A DNA stretch of 64,000 nt, taken from the NCBI RefSeq assembly GCF_000701505.1, contig NZ_JNJB01000001.1:728902-792901 (forward strand). The letters run 5' to 3'. The position numbers and the translations under genes are program-made. This DNA comes from Dyadobacter crusticola DSM 16708 (GTDB lineage Bacteria > Bacteroidota > Bacteroidia > Cytophagales > Spirosomataceae). The notes beneath the pieces were generated by a model. The model ran no database searches, was not told where the DNA came from, and saw only the letters and a program-made list of their open reading frames with translations. Shown piece after piece: positions 9,492 through 17,328 of this stretch (its first letter is position 1; every line of letters begins with the position of its first letter).

Positions 9492-9845
9492 ATGAACACC
9501 GAAACAAACATCGAAACAAAAGTAACCTGGCATGTAGCTTGTCAGGTAAGTGATATTCCGGAAGACGGCGGCGGATGTGCGCTGATTGACGGGAAACAAA
9601 TCGCTATATTTAATTTCGCAAGAAGAGGTGAATGGTACGCGACTGACAACGAATGTCCGCACCGGCAGCAAATGGCCGTGGCGCGCGGGATGATCGGGAG
9701 CCAGGACGGTGAGCCGAAAGTTGCTTGTCCTTTTCACAAAAAAACTTTTTCATTACAAACCGGGCATTGCCTCAATGACAATGCTTACCAAATCAAAACC
9801 TTTCCGGTGATGGTGAAAGAAAACCTGGTGTATATCGGAATATGA
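9492..9845 (+). CDS. nirD: Nitrite reductase small subunit, Rieske-type
   Basis: A 117-residue Rieske-fold protein that should partner NirB in nitrite reduction. The fold is shown by CPH (C55, H57) and CPFH (C79, H82), the C-x-H and C-x2-H ligands of a [2Fe-2S] cluster. As I recall, NirD of E. coli has lost these ligands, so this copy may truly carry a cluster. The gene follows nirB after a 174-base gap filled by repeats and ends four bases before the kinase gene starts, so it is likely cotranscribed with the two-component pair. Confidence 0.88.
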   Translation: MNTETNIETKVTWHVACQVSDIPEDGGGCALIDGKQIAIFNFARRGEWYATDNECPHRQQMAVARGMIGSQDGEPKVACPFHKKTFSLQTGHCLNDNAYQIKTFPVMVKENLVYIGI

Positions 9846-9849
9846 GCAA

Positions 9850-11277
9850 ATGGAGAGACTCGATAAACGGGTAGCAGGCAGTCTGACAAGGTTCTACGTG
9901 GTCGCATTGTGCGTAGTGGCATTACTGACGCTCAGCGGCTTATTCCTGATCAGAAAGACAATCAGTAACCTCAACCACGACAGTCGGGTAGTAAATGTGG
10001 CGGGACGCCAGCGTATGTTGAGCCAGCGGCTGACGAAACTTGCATTGCTCAAAATTAGCGGTACTGCTCACCGGGACTCTGCCCGCTTTTCGGAACTACT
10101 GGATCTCTGGAAAACAAGCCACGAAAATCTTGCAAGCAGAAGGCTGGCAGTTGAAGACGGGCTGGTAACCTGGAAAAGTCCGGTACTGGATGAAATGTTC
10201 GCAGAGCTCGAACCTGTATTCGACGAAATGTACATGCATTTTCTCGTCATCGGGCGTGACACTTCCGCCGAGGCGCGCCAAAAGGGATTACAAGCTATTT
10301 TGGAGAATGAACCCCGTTTTCTTGACAAAATGGACAAGATTGTTTTCCAGTTTGACCGGGAGAGTTTTGAGCGATTGGAAAATCTGGAAAGAATAGAATG
10401 GATCCTGGATATCATGACCATTCTGGTTTTGCTGGCAGAAGGTTTGCTGATTTTCAGACCGGTTGTTAATACCACCAGGCGGGTTGTCAGAATGCTCACT
10501 GAATCGGAGAATGCATTACAGCTTTCTAACCAAAAACTGAAACAGTCCAATATACAACTCGTTGATACCCAAAACGAGCTACTTCGCGTGGAAGAAGAAA
10601 AGCATCAAATGCAGCTCTCAGAAAACCGGGTACGGGCCGCTTCGCTGATTGAGGGACAGGAAGAAGAGCGCAAGCGGTTTGCATTGGAATTGCACGACGG
10701 GATCGGACAAATGCTGACCGGACTAAAACTGCATGCGGAGAAACTCAAATCAGTGCAGTTTCATGATGAGAAACATAAACGCCAGTTCGAAAAGCTGGTG
10801 GCGCTGGTGCAAGACATTATCCAGACCACGCGGCAGGTATCTTTCAACCTGATGCCTTCCGTACTGAACGATTTCGGACTTGCTGCCGCATTGAAACTGC
10901 TCTGCGACCAGACCACCGAAATTGCAGGTGTACGGGTTGACTTTGAAGGAGATACCAGTTCAAGAATTGCGATGAGCGGCATTATGGAAACGAGCTTGTA
11001 CCGGATTGCGCAAGAGGCGCTCAATAATGCGATCAAGCATGCAAAGGCAGGTCGCATTAAGATTAAATTGGAACAGAGCAGTAATCGTATTATTTTGGAG
11101 ATCGCCGACGATGGAAAAGGTTTCGAAATGGATCAGCTGAAAGCAGATTGCGGTTTTTCAACTTCCGGCAATGGAATGGAAAACATCCGCACAAGAAGCC
11201 AGCTGCTGAATGCCAAAATGAATATCTCCTCCAAAATCGACGGCGGCACCAGGCTGGTCCTGGAAGTCAAACTATGA
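9850..11277 (+). CDS. NarX/NarQ-like nitrate/nitrite sensor histidine kinase
   Basis: A 475-residue membrane kinase. TM1 lies near residues 15-35 and TM2 near 181-203, bounding a periplasmic helical sensor of the PilJ/NarX type. The segment VVNVAGRQRMLSQR (47-60) matches the P-box by which NarX-type sensors bind nitrate or nitrite. After a coiled-coil linker comes a HisKA_3 dimerisation domain with the phospho-acceptor His282 in LELHDGIGQ, and a HATPase domain with NNAIKHA and ADDGKGF. It starts four bases after nirD and is followed by its response regulator, so it most likely senses nitrate or nitrite and controls this island. No separate HAMP domain is obvious. Confidence 0.88.
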   Translation: MERLDKRVAGSLTRFYVVALCVVALLTLSGLFLIRKTISNLNHDSRVVNVAGRQRMLSQRLTKLALLKISGTAHRDSARFSELLDLWKTSHENLASRRLAVEDGLVTWKSPVLDEMFAELEPVFDEMYMHFLVIGRDTSAEARQKGLQAILENEPRFLDKMDKIVFQFDRESFERLENLERIEWILDIMTILVLLAEGLLIFRPVVNTTRRVVRMLTESENALQLSNQKLKQSNIQLVDTQNELLRVEEEKHQMQLSENRVRAASLIEGQEEERKRFALELHDGIGQMLTGLKLHAEKLKSVQFHDEKHKRQFEKLVALVQDIIQTTRQVSFNLMPSVLNDFGLAAALKLLCDQTTEIAGVRVDFEGDTSSRIAMSGIMETSLYRIAQEALNNAIKHAKAGRIKIKLEQSSNRIILEIADDGKGFEMDQLKADCGFSTSGNGMENIRTRSQLLNAKMNISSKIDGGTRLVLEVKL

Positions 11278-11301
11278 ACTGTTACTCCTTTTTAAAGCGG
11301 A

Positions 11302-11976
11302 ATGCGTATACGGATTTTGGTTGTCGACGACCATTCGGTTGTCAGGCAGGGGATTATTACCCTGCTCGAAGATGAAGAAGACCTGCTGATTGCGGGAGAA
11401 GCAGCCGATGGAGACGAAGTGTGGGATATGGTGGAAAAAGTAAATCCGGACGTGATTTTGCTTGACCTGACCATGCCGCGCGTGCCAGGGCTGGACGTGA
11501 TCAAGCAGATCGTACCTGCATTTCCTAAAGTCAAAATATTGGTTTTCAGCATGCACAACAATGCAGACTACATTGTAGCATCTGCATTAAGCGGCGCTTC
11601 GGGATACCTGCAAAAAGATGCAAGCCGCGACGAAATGCTCCTGGCGATCCGCGCGATCGCAAAAGGAGAGTTATACTTCCCGCCTTATGCCTCTTCCATT
11701 ATCATCAAAAAACTGATGAAACAGTTGCTTGTCGCGCCTGAACCAGCACCGGCGCAGGAAGAACTGGAAGTGAAATCTGTATGGAACCTGCTCACCCCGC
11801 GCGAGCAGCAGATCCTGAAATGCATTATTGAGGGAATGAGCAGCAAAGATATAGCCGAGAAATTCGAGATCAGTTCCAATACTGTGGCTAATCAGCGGGC
11901 GAGTATCATGAAGAAAACCAATGTAAAGAATACGGCAGAACTGGTAAGTCTGGCGCTGAAAAAGTCGTTGAGTTAA
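11302..11976 (+). CDS. NarL/FixJ-family response regulator
   Basis: A 224-residue two-domain regulator. The receiver has the acidic pair D9-D10, phospho-acceptor D55 in ILLDLTMP and a conserved Lys in LQKDAS. The C-terminal LuxR/NarL helix-turn-helix begins at LTPREQQILKCI (about 162) and includes SSKDIAEKFEISSNTVANQ. It lies 24 bases after the NarX-like kinase and is its obvious partner; the likely targets are the nirB and SUMT promoters at 6524-6800. An extra stretch of about 25 residues (APEPAPAQEE) links the domains. Confidence 0.92.
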   Translation: MRIRILVVDDHSVVRQGIITLLEDEEDLLIAGEAADGDEVWDMVEKVNPDVILLDLTMPRVPGLDVIKQIVPAFPKVKILVFSMHNNADYIVASALSGASGYLQKDASRDEMLLAIRAIAKGELYFPPYASSIIIKKLMKQLLVAPEPAPAQEELEVKSVWNLLTPREQQILKCIIEGMSSKDIAEKFEISSNTVANQRASIMKKTNVKNTAELVSLALKKSLS

Positions 11977-12102
11977 ACTTGCAGTTACAATCCGCAATAT
12001 TTCTCACAAACCGACTGCGTTTCAGGCGAATTGCCTATCGAAATGTTTAGAATTCTATAAAAATTTTTTCTACAAATATCCCCAGCTGCTGTGTGAACGC
12101 GC

Positions 12103-12133
12103 TTTCATTTAGGTGTGATTTAACCTATATTTG
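12103..12133 (+). promoter_or_regulatory. Bacteroidota-type promoter for the SNF2 gene
   Basis: TATATTTG at 12126-12133 fits TAnnTTTG exactly, and TTTC at 12103-12106 sits 19 bases upstream as a weak -33 element. The SNF2 start codon follows about 80 bases later. Confidence 0.55.
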
Positions 12134-12215
12134 AAGTTTCCCAATTCCAAAAGGAGGTCCTCTCCAACCTTGGGCAGCAGTTCGTCAACACTTATAATTT
12201 GTAGAAAACCGGATA

Positions 12216-15158
12216 ATGAAAGTATCTCCATCCGAGCCATTTAAGATTGTTTATTCAATTCTGAACCATGAGTATCTGGGGTATATTTTTGAATCTTTCG
12301 CTGTGCAGCTGAATGCACAGGGCGACGTTACGTTCCAGATCCAGAATATATCTTCCAAAAACGTAGAGGAGTTCAGAAGCGGGCTTGATGCCGGAGATTT
12401 TGAGTTGGTCAAACTCATCGACGATATCCAGCAAGATCTGGTAGTCCGAAAGTTCAACACCAAAAAACTGAATGCAGTCGACTTCTTCCTCAAAGTATAC
12501 GACGCGCAAAAAGGCGATAAAGCCATTCAGGAAGCCATCGCAAGCTATCTTGAAAACTGCAAGGCCCGTATTCTTGAAAAGCTAAATGGAAAAGACATTT
12601 TCATCATGGGAAGCGATGGAAATCCACTCTGGAAACCTGTGGTTACCGAGCCGGAGAAAGCGACGATACGTTTCCATTTCGTAAGAAATGAGGACAATAC
12701 ACATTACTTCCCAACGATCCGCCACAAATACCAAAAGCTTGAATTTCAATATAAAAATGCATTTTTAATCTGTGAAGATCCTGCCTGGCTGATTGTCGAC
12801 GGTCACCTTTACAGCTTCGAGGGAAATGTGGACGGGAAGAAAATCAAGCCCTTTTTGAATAAAAAATTTATCGCAATCCCCGGCCAAGTGGAGGAGCAGT
12901 ACTACGGTCGCTTCGTGGCGCCGCTTATTGCTTCTTACGATGTAGTGGCCAAAGGATTTGAAATCAGAAATGTCTCCTCGCAGCCAAAAACTGTATTGAC
13001 CATCTCGGAATTCACCTCGGCACCCAAAAAGACTCCGGTGCTTTTTCAGGATTCGGAAGACGTAGAGGTGATTGAAGAAGAAGATAACGACGTTACATTC
13101 GATTTATCATTTCAATATGCCGGCTTTTCTTTCCATTATGACAGCTTTGCGCATCCTTCGAGTGTGCATATGGAGAAGAAAGGAAACGACTATTTTTTCA
13201 ACAAGGTCAGGCGCGATATAGACGGCGAAAGCCGCAATGTGCGCCTCCTGAAAGAATGGGGGCTGAATATGCGCAATGGTAAACTGCAAATGCCAAAGTC
13301 ACAGGCTTTCGGCTGGTTGCAGGGAAATGCAATAACGCTCTCCGAAAATGGAATCAGCGTAAGACAGAATACCGCCGACAGCAAACGTTATTTCCTCGGT
13401 TATTCCTCGCTGGATATCTCAGTTCAGGAAGGCCGGGATTGGTTTGATATCAATGCGAAAGTGAAGTTCGGGGAATTTGAAATCCCGTTTATTCAGTTAA
13501 GAAGCTACATTCTGAACCGTAAAAAGGAGTTTTTACTGCCAAACGGAGAAACTGCGGTAATTCCGGAATGGTGGTTTACGAAGTACTCTGAGTTCTTTTC
13601 GTTTACCGAACACTCCGAAGACGATGATCAGCTGCGTCTTCGAATGCACCATTTGGCACTTGTTCAGGAACTTCAGGAGGAAAATCTGGCAACAACGGTG
13701 ATCAGCAGAAAGCTGGAAAACCTGCGCAACTTTCAGCAGATTGAACCCGTAGAACCGCCTAAGAACTTCAATGGCACTTTACGTCCTTATCAAAAAACTG
13801 GTTACGACTGGCTTCAATTTCTCAAACAATACCGGCTTGGAGGCTGCCTTGCAGACGATATGGGTTTAGGCAAAACGGTCCAAACATTGGCTTTGCTGCA
13901 ATCAGAAAAGGAGAATGACGCATCCAATCCTTCCATGCTGATCATGCCCACTTCGCTGCTGTATAACTGGCAACTCGAAGCCAGGAAGTTTACACCCGAC
14001 CTGAAAGTGCTGCTTTACACAGGTACCAACCGGGAAAAGGATACCGCGCAATTTGATCAGTACGATCTGATTTTGACTTCATACGGGATTGTTCGTCTGG
14101 ATATCGATATTATTGAGGCTTACCGTTTCAACTACATTATCCTCGATGAGTCGCAGGCAATCAAAAATCCGACTTCCATTATCACGAAGGCGGTACGGAA
14201 GCTTAATTCTTCCCACCGGCTCGTGTTGACTGGTACGCCGATTGAAAATAATACGCTTGATCTCTGGTCGCAAATGACTTTTGTTAACCCGGGTTTGCTG
14301 GGAAGTCAGTCATTTTTCAGGGATGAATTTCAGATTCCGATTGAGAAAAAAGGTGATGAAGATAAATCAAAGCGGCTCTACAATCTGATCAAGCCATTTA
14401 TTTTGAGGAGGTTAAAATCTCAGGTGGCAACCGATCTTCCTGAAAAAGTCGAGAGCATTCAGTACTGCGATATGGTGGAAGAACAGGAAAAAGCTTATGA
14501 AGAAGCGAAAGCCTACTATCGTAACCTGATCCTGCAAAGCATTGATAAAGAAGGTATTTCCAAGTCACAACTGGTGGTATTACAGGGTTTGACAAAGCTG
14601 AGACAACTGGCAAACCATCCGTTAATGGTAGATCCGGGATACAGTCATGGTTCGGGGAAATTCGAAGATGTATTGCATAAAATGGAGACAGTCATGACAG
14701 AGGATCACAAGATTCTTGTTTTCAGTCAATACATCAAGCACCTCGACCTTTTCAGGCATTATCTTGACGACCGAAATATCAGGTACGCCTATCTCGACGG
14801 CTCAACCAAAGACCGGCAGGAGCAGGTGGAGACATTTCAGGAACAAGCAGGTATCAAAATATTTCTGATCTCGCTGAAAGCAGGCGGGCTTGGCCTTAAT
14901 CTCACTGCTGCCGATTACGTTTTCATCCTCGATCCCTGGTGGAACCCCGCCATTGAAGCACAGGCAGTAGACCGCGCGCACCGCATTGGCCAGCACAGAA
15001 CTGTATTTACGTATAAGTTTATAACCAAAAACTCCGTAGAAGAGAAGATCCTTGCATTGCAGAAATCGAAAAAGCAGCTCGCTGACGACCTGATCTCAAA
15101 TGAAGAAGGGTTTATCAAGTCGCTAAGCAGGGAGGATGTGCTGAACCTGCTGGCGTAA
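12216..15158 (+). CDS. SNF2/Rad54-family DEAD/DEAH-box helicase
   Basis: A 980-residue SNF2-type ATPase. The C-terminal half holds the helicase motifs: Walker A LADDMGLGKT (about 545), the DESQ box (about 643), TGTPIENN, and the C-terminal lobe with VFSQYIKHLD and DPWWNPAIEAQAVDRAHRIGQ. The first 500 residues lack a clear SWIM zinc finger and include a basic-aromatic region with an acidic insert (VIEEEDNDVTF). Such proteins use ATP to move along DNA or remodel protein-DNA or polymerase complexes; the exact task of this one is unknown. It stands alone, with its own promoter and a long palindrome after its stop. Confidence 0.92.
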   Translation: MKVSPSEPFKIVYSILNHEYLGYIFESFAVQLNAQGDVTFQIQNISSKNVEEFRSGLDAGDFELVKLIDDIQQDLVVRKFNTKKLNAVDFFLKVYDAQKGDKAIQEAIASYLENCKARILEKLNGKDIFIMGSDGNPLWKPVVTEPEKATIRFHFVRNEDNTHYFPTIRHKYQKLEFQYKNAFLICEDPAWLIVDGHLYSFEGNVDGKKIKPFLNKKFIAIPGQVEEQYYGRFVAPLIASYDVVAKGFEIRNVSSQPKTVLTISEFTSAPKKTPVLFQDSEDVEVIEEEDNDVTFDLSFQYAGFSFHYDSFAHPSSVHMEKKGNDYFFNKVRRDIDGESRNVRLLKEWGLNMRNGKLQMPKSQAFGWLQGNAITLSENGISVRQNTADSKRYFLGYSSLDISVQEGRDWFDINAKVKFGEFEIPFIQLRSYILNRKKEFLLPNGETAVIPEWWFTKYSEFFSFTEHSEDDDQLRLRMHHLALVQELQEENLATTVISRKLENLRNFQQIEPVEPPKNFNGTLRPYQKTGYDWLQFLKQYRLGGCLADDMGLGKTVQTLALLQSEKENDASNPSMLIMPTSLLYNWQLEARKFTPDLKVLLYTGTNREKDTAQFDQYDLILTSYGIVRLDIDIIEAYRFNYIILDESQAIKNPTSIITKAVRKLNSSHRLVLTGTPIENNTLDLWSQMTFVNPGLLGSQSFFRDEFQIPIEKKGDEDKSKRLYNLIKPFILRRLKSQVATDLPEKVESIQYCDMVEEQEKAYEEAKAYYRNLILQSIDKEGISKSQLVVLQGLTKLRQLANHPLMVDPGYSHGSGKFEDVLHKMETVMTEDHKILVFSQYIKHLDLFRHYLDDRNIRYAYLDGSTKDRQEQVETFQEQAGIKIFLISLKAGGLGLNLTAADYVFILDPWWNPAIEAQAVDRAHRIGQHRTVFTYKFITKNSVEEKILALQKSKKQLADDLISNEEGFIKSLSREDVLNLLA

Positions 15159-15204
15159 AACGCTTGTTCCTAAGGCACTTACTTTGTCAGCCTGTACCCT
15201 ACAA

Positions 15205-15298
15205 CTTTGTCACCCTGAGCTTTTACCTGTCACCCTGAGCGGAGTCGAAGGGCGCTACCGCTTGGTGGTAGCGCCCTTCGACTCCGCTCAGGGTGACA
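15205..15298. repeat. Perfect 32-bp palindrome plus half copy
   Basis: Arms 15228-15259 and 15267-15298 are perfectly complementary over 32 bases around a 7-base loop (GCTTGGT). The arm begins TGTCACCCTGAGCGGAGTCG. A half copy, CTTTGTCACCCTGAGC, precedes it at 15205-15220. It lies between the convergent SNF2 and purA genes and may serve as a two-way terminator. A related palindrome is at 40811-40874. Confidence 0.9.
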
Positions 15299-15326
15299 AA
15301 GCAGTAGTTCTTTGAGCTAAAAAGAC

Positions 15327-16622
15327 CTAAACCGACAATGCTGACGTTTCTCTGCTAATCAGCGCTTCACGGTCGGGGCCGGTGGAGATGAAAGTGATCG
15401 GCAACTTCAATTCTTCTTCCAAAAACTTCACGTAAGTGAGCAACTCTTCCGGAATCGCGTCGAAATCGTGGATGCCGTCGAGTGATTGCTGCCAGCCTTT
15501 GAATTCTTTATATATCGGCTCAACAGATTCATCACATAAGTCGTAGGGAAGCTGCTCCGTCAGGGTTCCGTCTGCCAGCTTGTAGTGCGTACAAACTTTG
15601 ATCGAGTCAAAAACAGTAAGTACGTCTACCTTCATCATGATCAGCTGTGTAACACCATTGATCATAATCGCGTATTTCAATGCAGGCAGATCGAGCCAGC
15701 CGCAGCGGCGTGGGCGACCGGTAGTGGCACCAAATTCACGCCCTTCCTGACGCATTTTCTCGCCGGTTTCTTCTAACAATTCGGTTGGGAATGGACCGCT
15801 GCCAACGCGTGTACAGTAAGCTTTGAAAATTCCGAAAACTTCGCCGATCTGCTTGGGAGCAATACCTAGCCCGGTGCAGGCGCCGGCGGCCATTGTAGTT
15901 GAGCTGGTTACAAAAGGATATGAACCAAAGTCAATGTCCAGCAAAGATCCCTGAGCTCCTTCGGCTAGTACAGTCTTGTTGTTGGCCAATGCATCGTTTA
16001 CAACATACTCGCTGTTAACCAATGTAAACTGCTTCATGAATTCCACCGCAGCGAAGAAGTTCTCTTCTGCTTTCGGTAAAGCTTCTGCGTAATCGTATTG
16101 GTAGAAATCAAGGATAACCTTGTGGGCATCAACTAATTTCTGGTATTTCTGTGCGAAATTCGGTGAAAGAACGTCACCCACACGAAGCCCGAGCCTCGCA
16201 GTTTTATCCTGGTAAGCAGGACCGATTCCCCTCAATGTAGAACCGATTTTGGAATCACCTTTGGAGCGCTCATAAGCTGCATCAAGTAATGCATGCGTGG
16301 GTACGATGATCGACGCTTTCTTGGAAACAACAAGGTTGCTCACAAGGTCAAGGTTGTATTTGCCGAGGTTTTCAATTTCTCTTCTGAAAACGATCGGGTC
16401 GAGAACCACGCCGTTTCCGATAATATTCTGGATATCGCTGCGAAAGATCCCGGAAGGAATTTGGTGCAAAACATGTTTGATACCATCGAATTCCAGCGTG
16501 TGGCCTGCATTCGGGCCGCCCTGAAAACGGGCTACAACCTGGTAACGCGGCGCCAAAACGTCCACAATTTTACCTTTTCCCTCGTCTCCCCATTGGAGCC
16601 CAAGTAGTACGTCAACTTTCAT
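15327..16622 (-). CDS. purA: Adenylosuccinate synthetase
   Basis: PurA joins IMP and aspartate with GTP to form adenylosuccinate, the first committed step to AMP, in the cytoplasm. The 431 residues fit the usual length. The GTP loop QWGDEGKGKIVD (about 10-21) with its catalytic Asp and the HTLEFDG region are present, as are QGSLLDIDFGSYPFVT, GPFPTE and TTGRPRRCGW. The C-terminus ISTGPDREALI is also typical. It is the last of a leftward run Rel/SpoT-Fur-purA, 79 bases after the Fur-family gene, and it is convergent with the SNF2 gene. Confidence 0.97.
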   Translation of the reverse strand: MKVDVLLGLQWGDEGKGKIVDVLAPRYQVVARFQGGPNAGHTLEFDGIKHVLHQIPSGIFRSDIQNIIGNGVVLDPIVFRREIENLGKYNLDLVSNLVVSKKASIIVPTHALLDAAYERSKGDSKIGSTLRGIGPAYQDKTARLGLRVGDVLSPNFAQKYQKLVDAHKVILDFYQYDYAEALPKAEENFFAAVEFMKQFTLVNSEYVVNDALANNKTVLAEGAQGSLLDIDFGSYPFVTSSTTMAAGACTGLGIAPKQIGEVFGIFKAYCTRVGSGPFPTELLEETGEKMRQEGREFGATTGRPRRCGWLDLPALKYAIMINGVTQLIMMKVDVLTVFDSIKVCTHYKLADGTLTEQLPYDLCDESVEPIYKEFKGWQQSLDGIHDFDAIPEELLTYVKFLEEELKLPITFISTGPDREALISRETSALSV

Positions 16623-16663
16623 TCAATTTTTGATTACTGAAACTATATGTGTAAGAATAAGAT

Positions 16664-16685
16664 AGGCAGGAGCAAGCCCCTGCCT
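16664..16685 (-). terminator. Weak hairpin after the Fur-family gene
   Basis: AGGCAGG (16664-16670) pairs with CCTGCCT (16679-16685) around an 8-base loop. Read leftward it is followed by a T-rich run. It may end the Fur-family transcript before purA. Confidence 0.4.
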
Positions 16686-16701
16686 TAAAGGATTTCCGAC
16701 A

Positions 16702-17205
16702 TTATCTGTCTTCGTATGCAGCCGAAGTTTCCCTCGGTACGTCGTTGCGGTTCTGGCAATTTTCTTTGGTACAGTTACCGTAGAAGATAAGTGAATGGTG
16801 CATCACGCTGAAATTCAGCATTTCGCCTACCATGTTCTGGATAGACTGGATCCTTGGATCGCAGAACTCCATTACTTTGTGGCAATCTGTGCAGATCAGG
16901 TGATCGTGTTGTTTGTTACCGTAAGATTTTTCAAACTGCGCCAGGTTTTTACCAAACTGGTGTTTGGTCACAAGGTCACAATCTACCAAAACATCGAGCG
17001 TGTTATATACAGTGGCGCGGCTAACCCGGTACCGTTTGTTTTTCATGCTGATGTAAAGCTCATCCACGTCAAAATGATCTTCCCTGGTGTAGATCTCTTC
17101 CAATATCGCAAAGCGCTCAGGCGTTTTACGAAGTCCCTTATTTTCCAGGTAAGCCGTCAGGATTTTCTTGGCGGCTTCGAAATTTGGTTTGCTGGCTTGT
17201 GGCAT
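16702..17205 (-). CDS. Fur-family metal-dependent transcriptional repressor
   Basis: A 167-residue Fur-type regulator. The winged helix includes KTPERFAILEEIYTREDHFDVDELY and SRATVYNTLDVLVDCDLV; the metal domain has HDHLICTDCHKVMEF with a CxxC pair, and the tail has GNCTKENC, a second CxxxxC structural zinc pair. It could be Fur (iron) or PerR (peroxide); the sequence alone does not settle this. It lies between Rel/SpoT (upstream) and purA (downstream). It is distinct from the Zur-like protein at 30488-30898. Confidence 0.9.
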   Translation of the reverse strand: MPQASKPNFEAAKKILTAYLENKGLRKTPERFAILEEIYTREDHFDVDELYISMKNKRYRVSRATVYNTLDVLVDCDLVTKHQFGKNLAQFEKSYGNKQHDHLICTDCHKVMEFCDPRIQSIQNMVGEMLNFSVMHHSLIFYGNCTKENCQNRNDVPRETSAAYEDR

Positions 17206-17328
17206 ATCTCTGACTATTCTTGCGCGAAAATACGCTTTTTTATACTAAATCACAGTCAATCTGGTAATTTAACAATACCAGGGTCGACACCATTTATTAA
17301 CACTGCCTGATGATAATCGTTCACCCAA

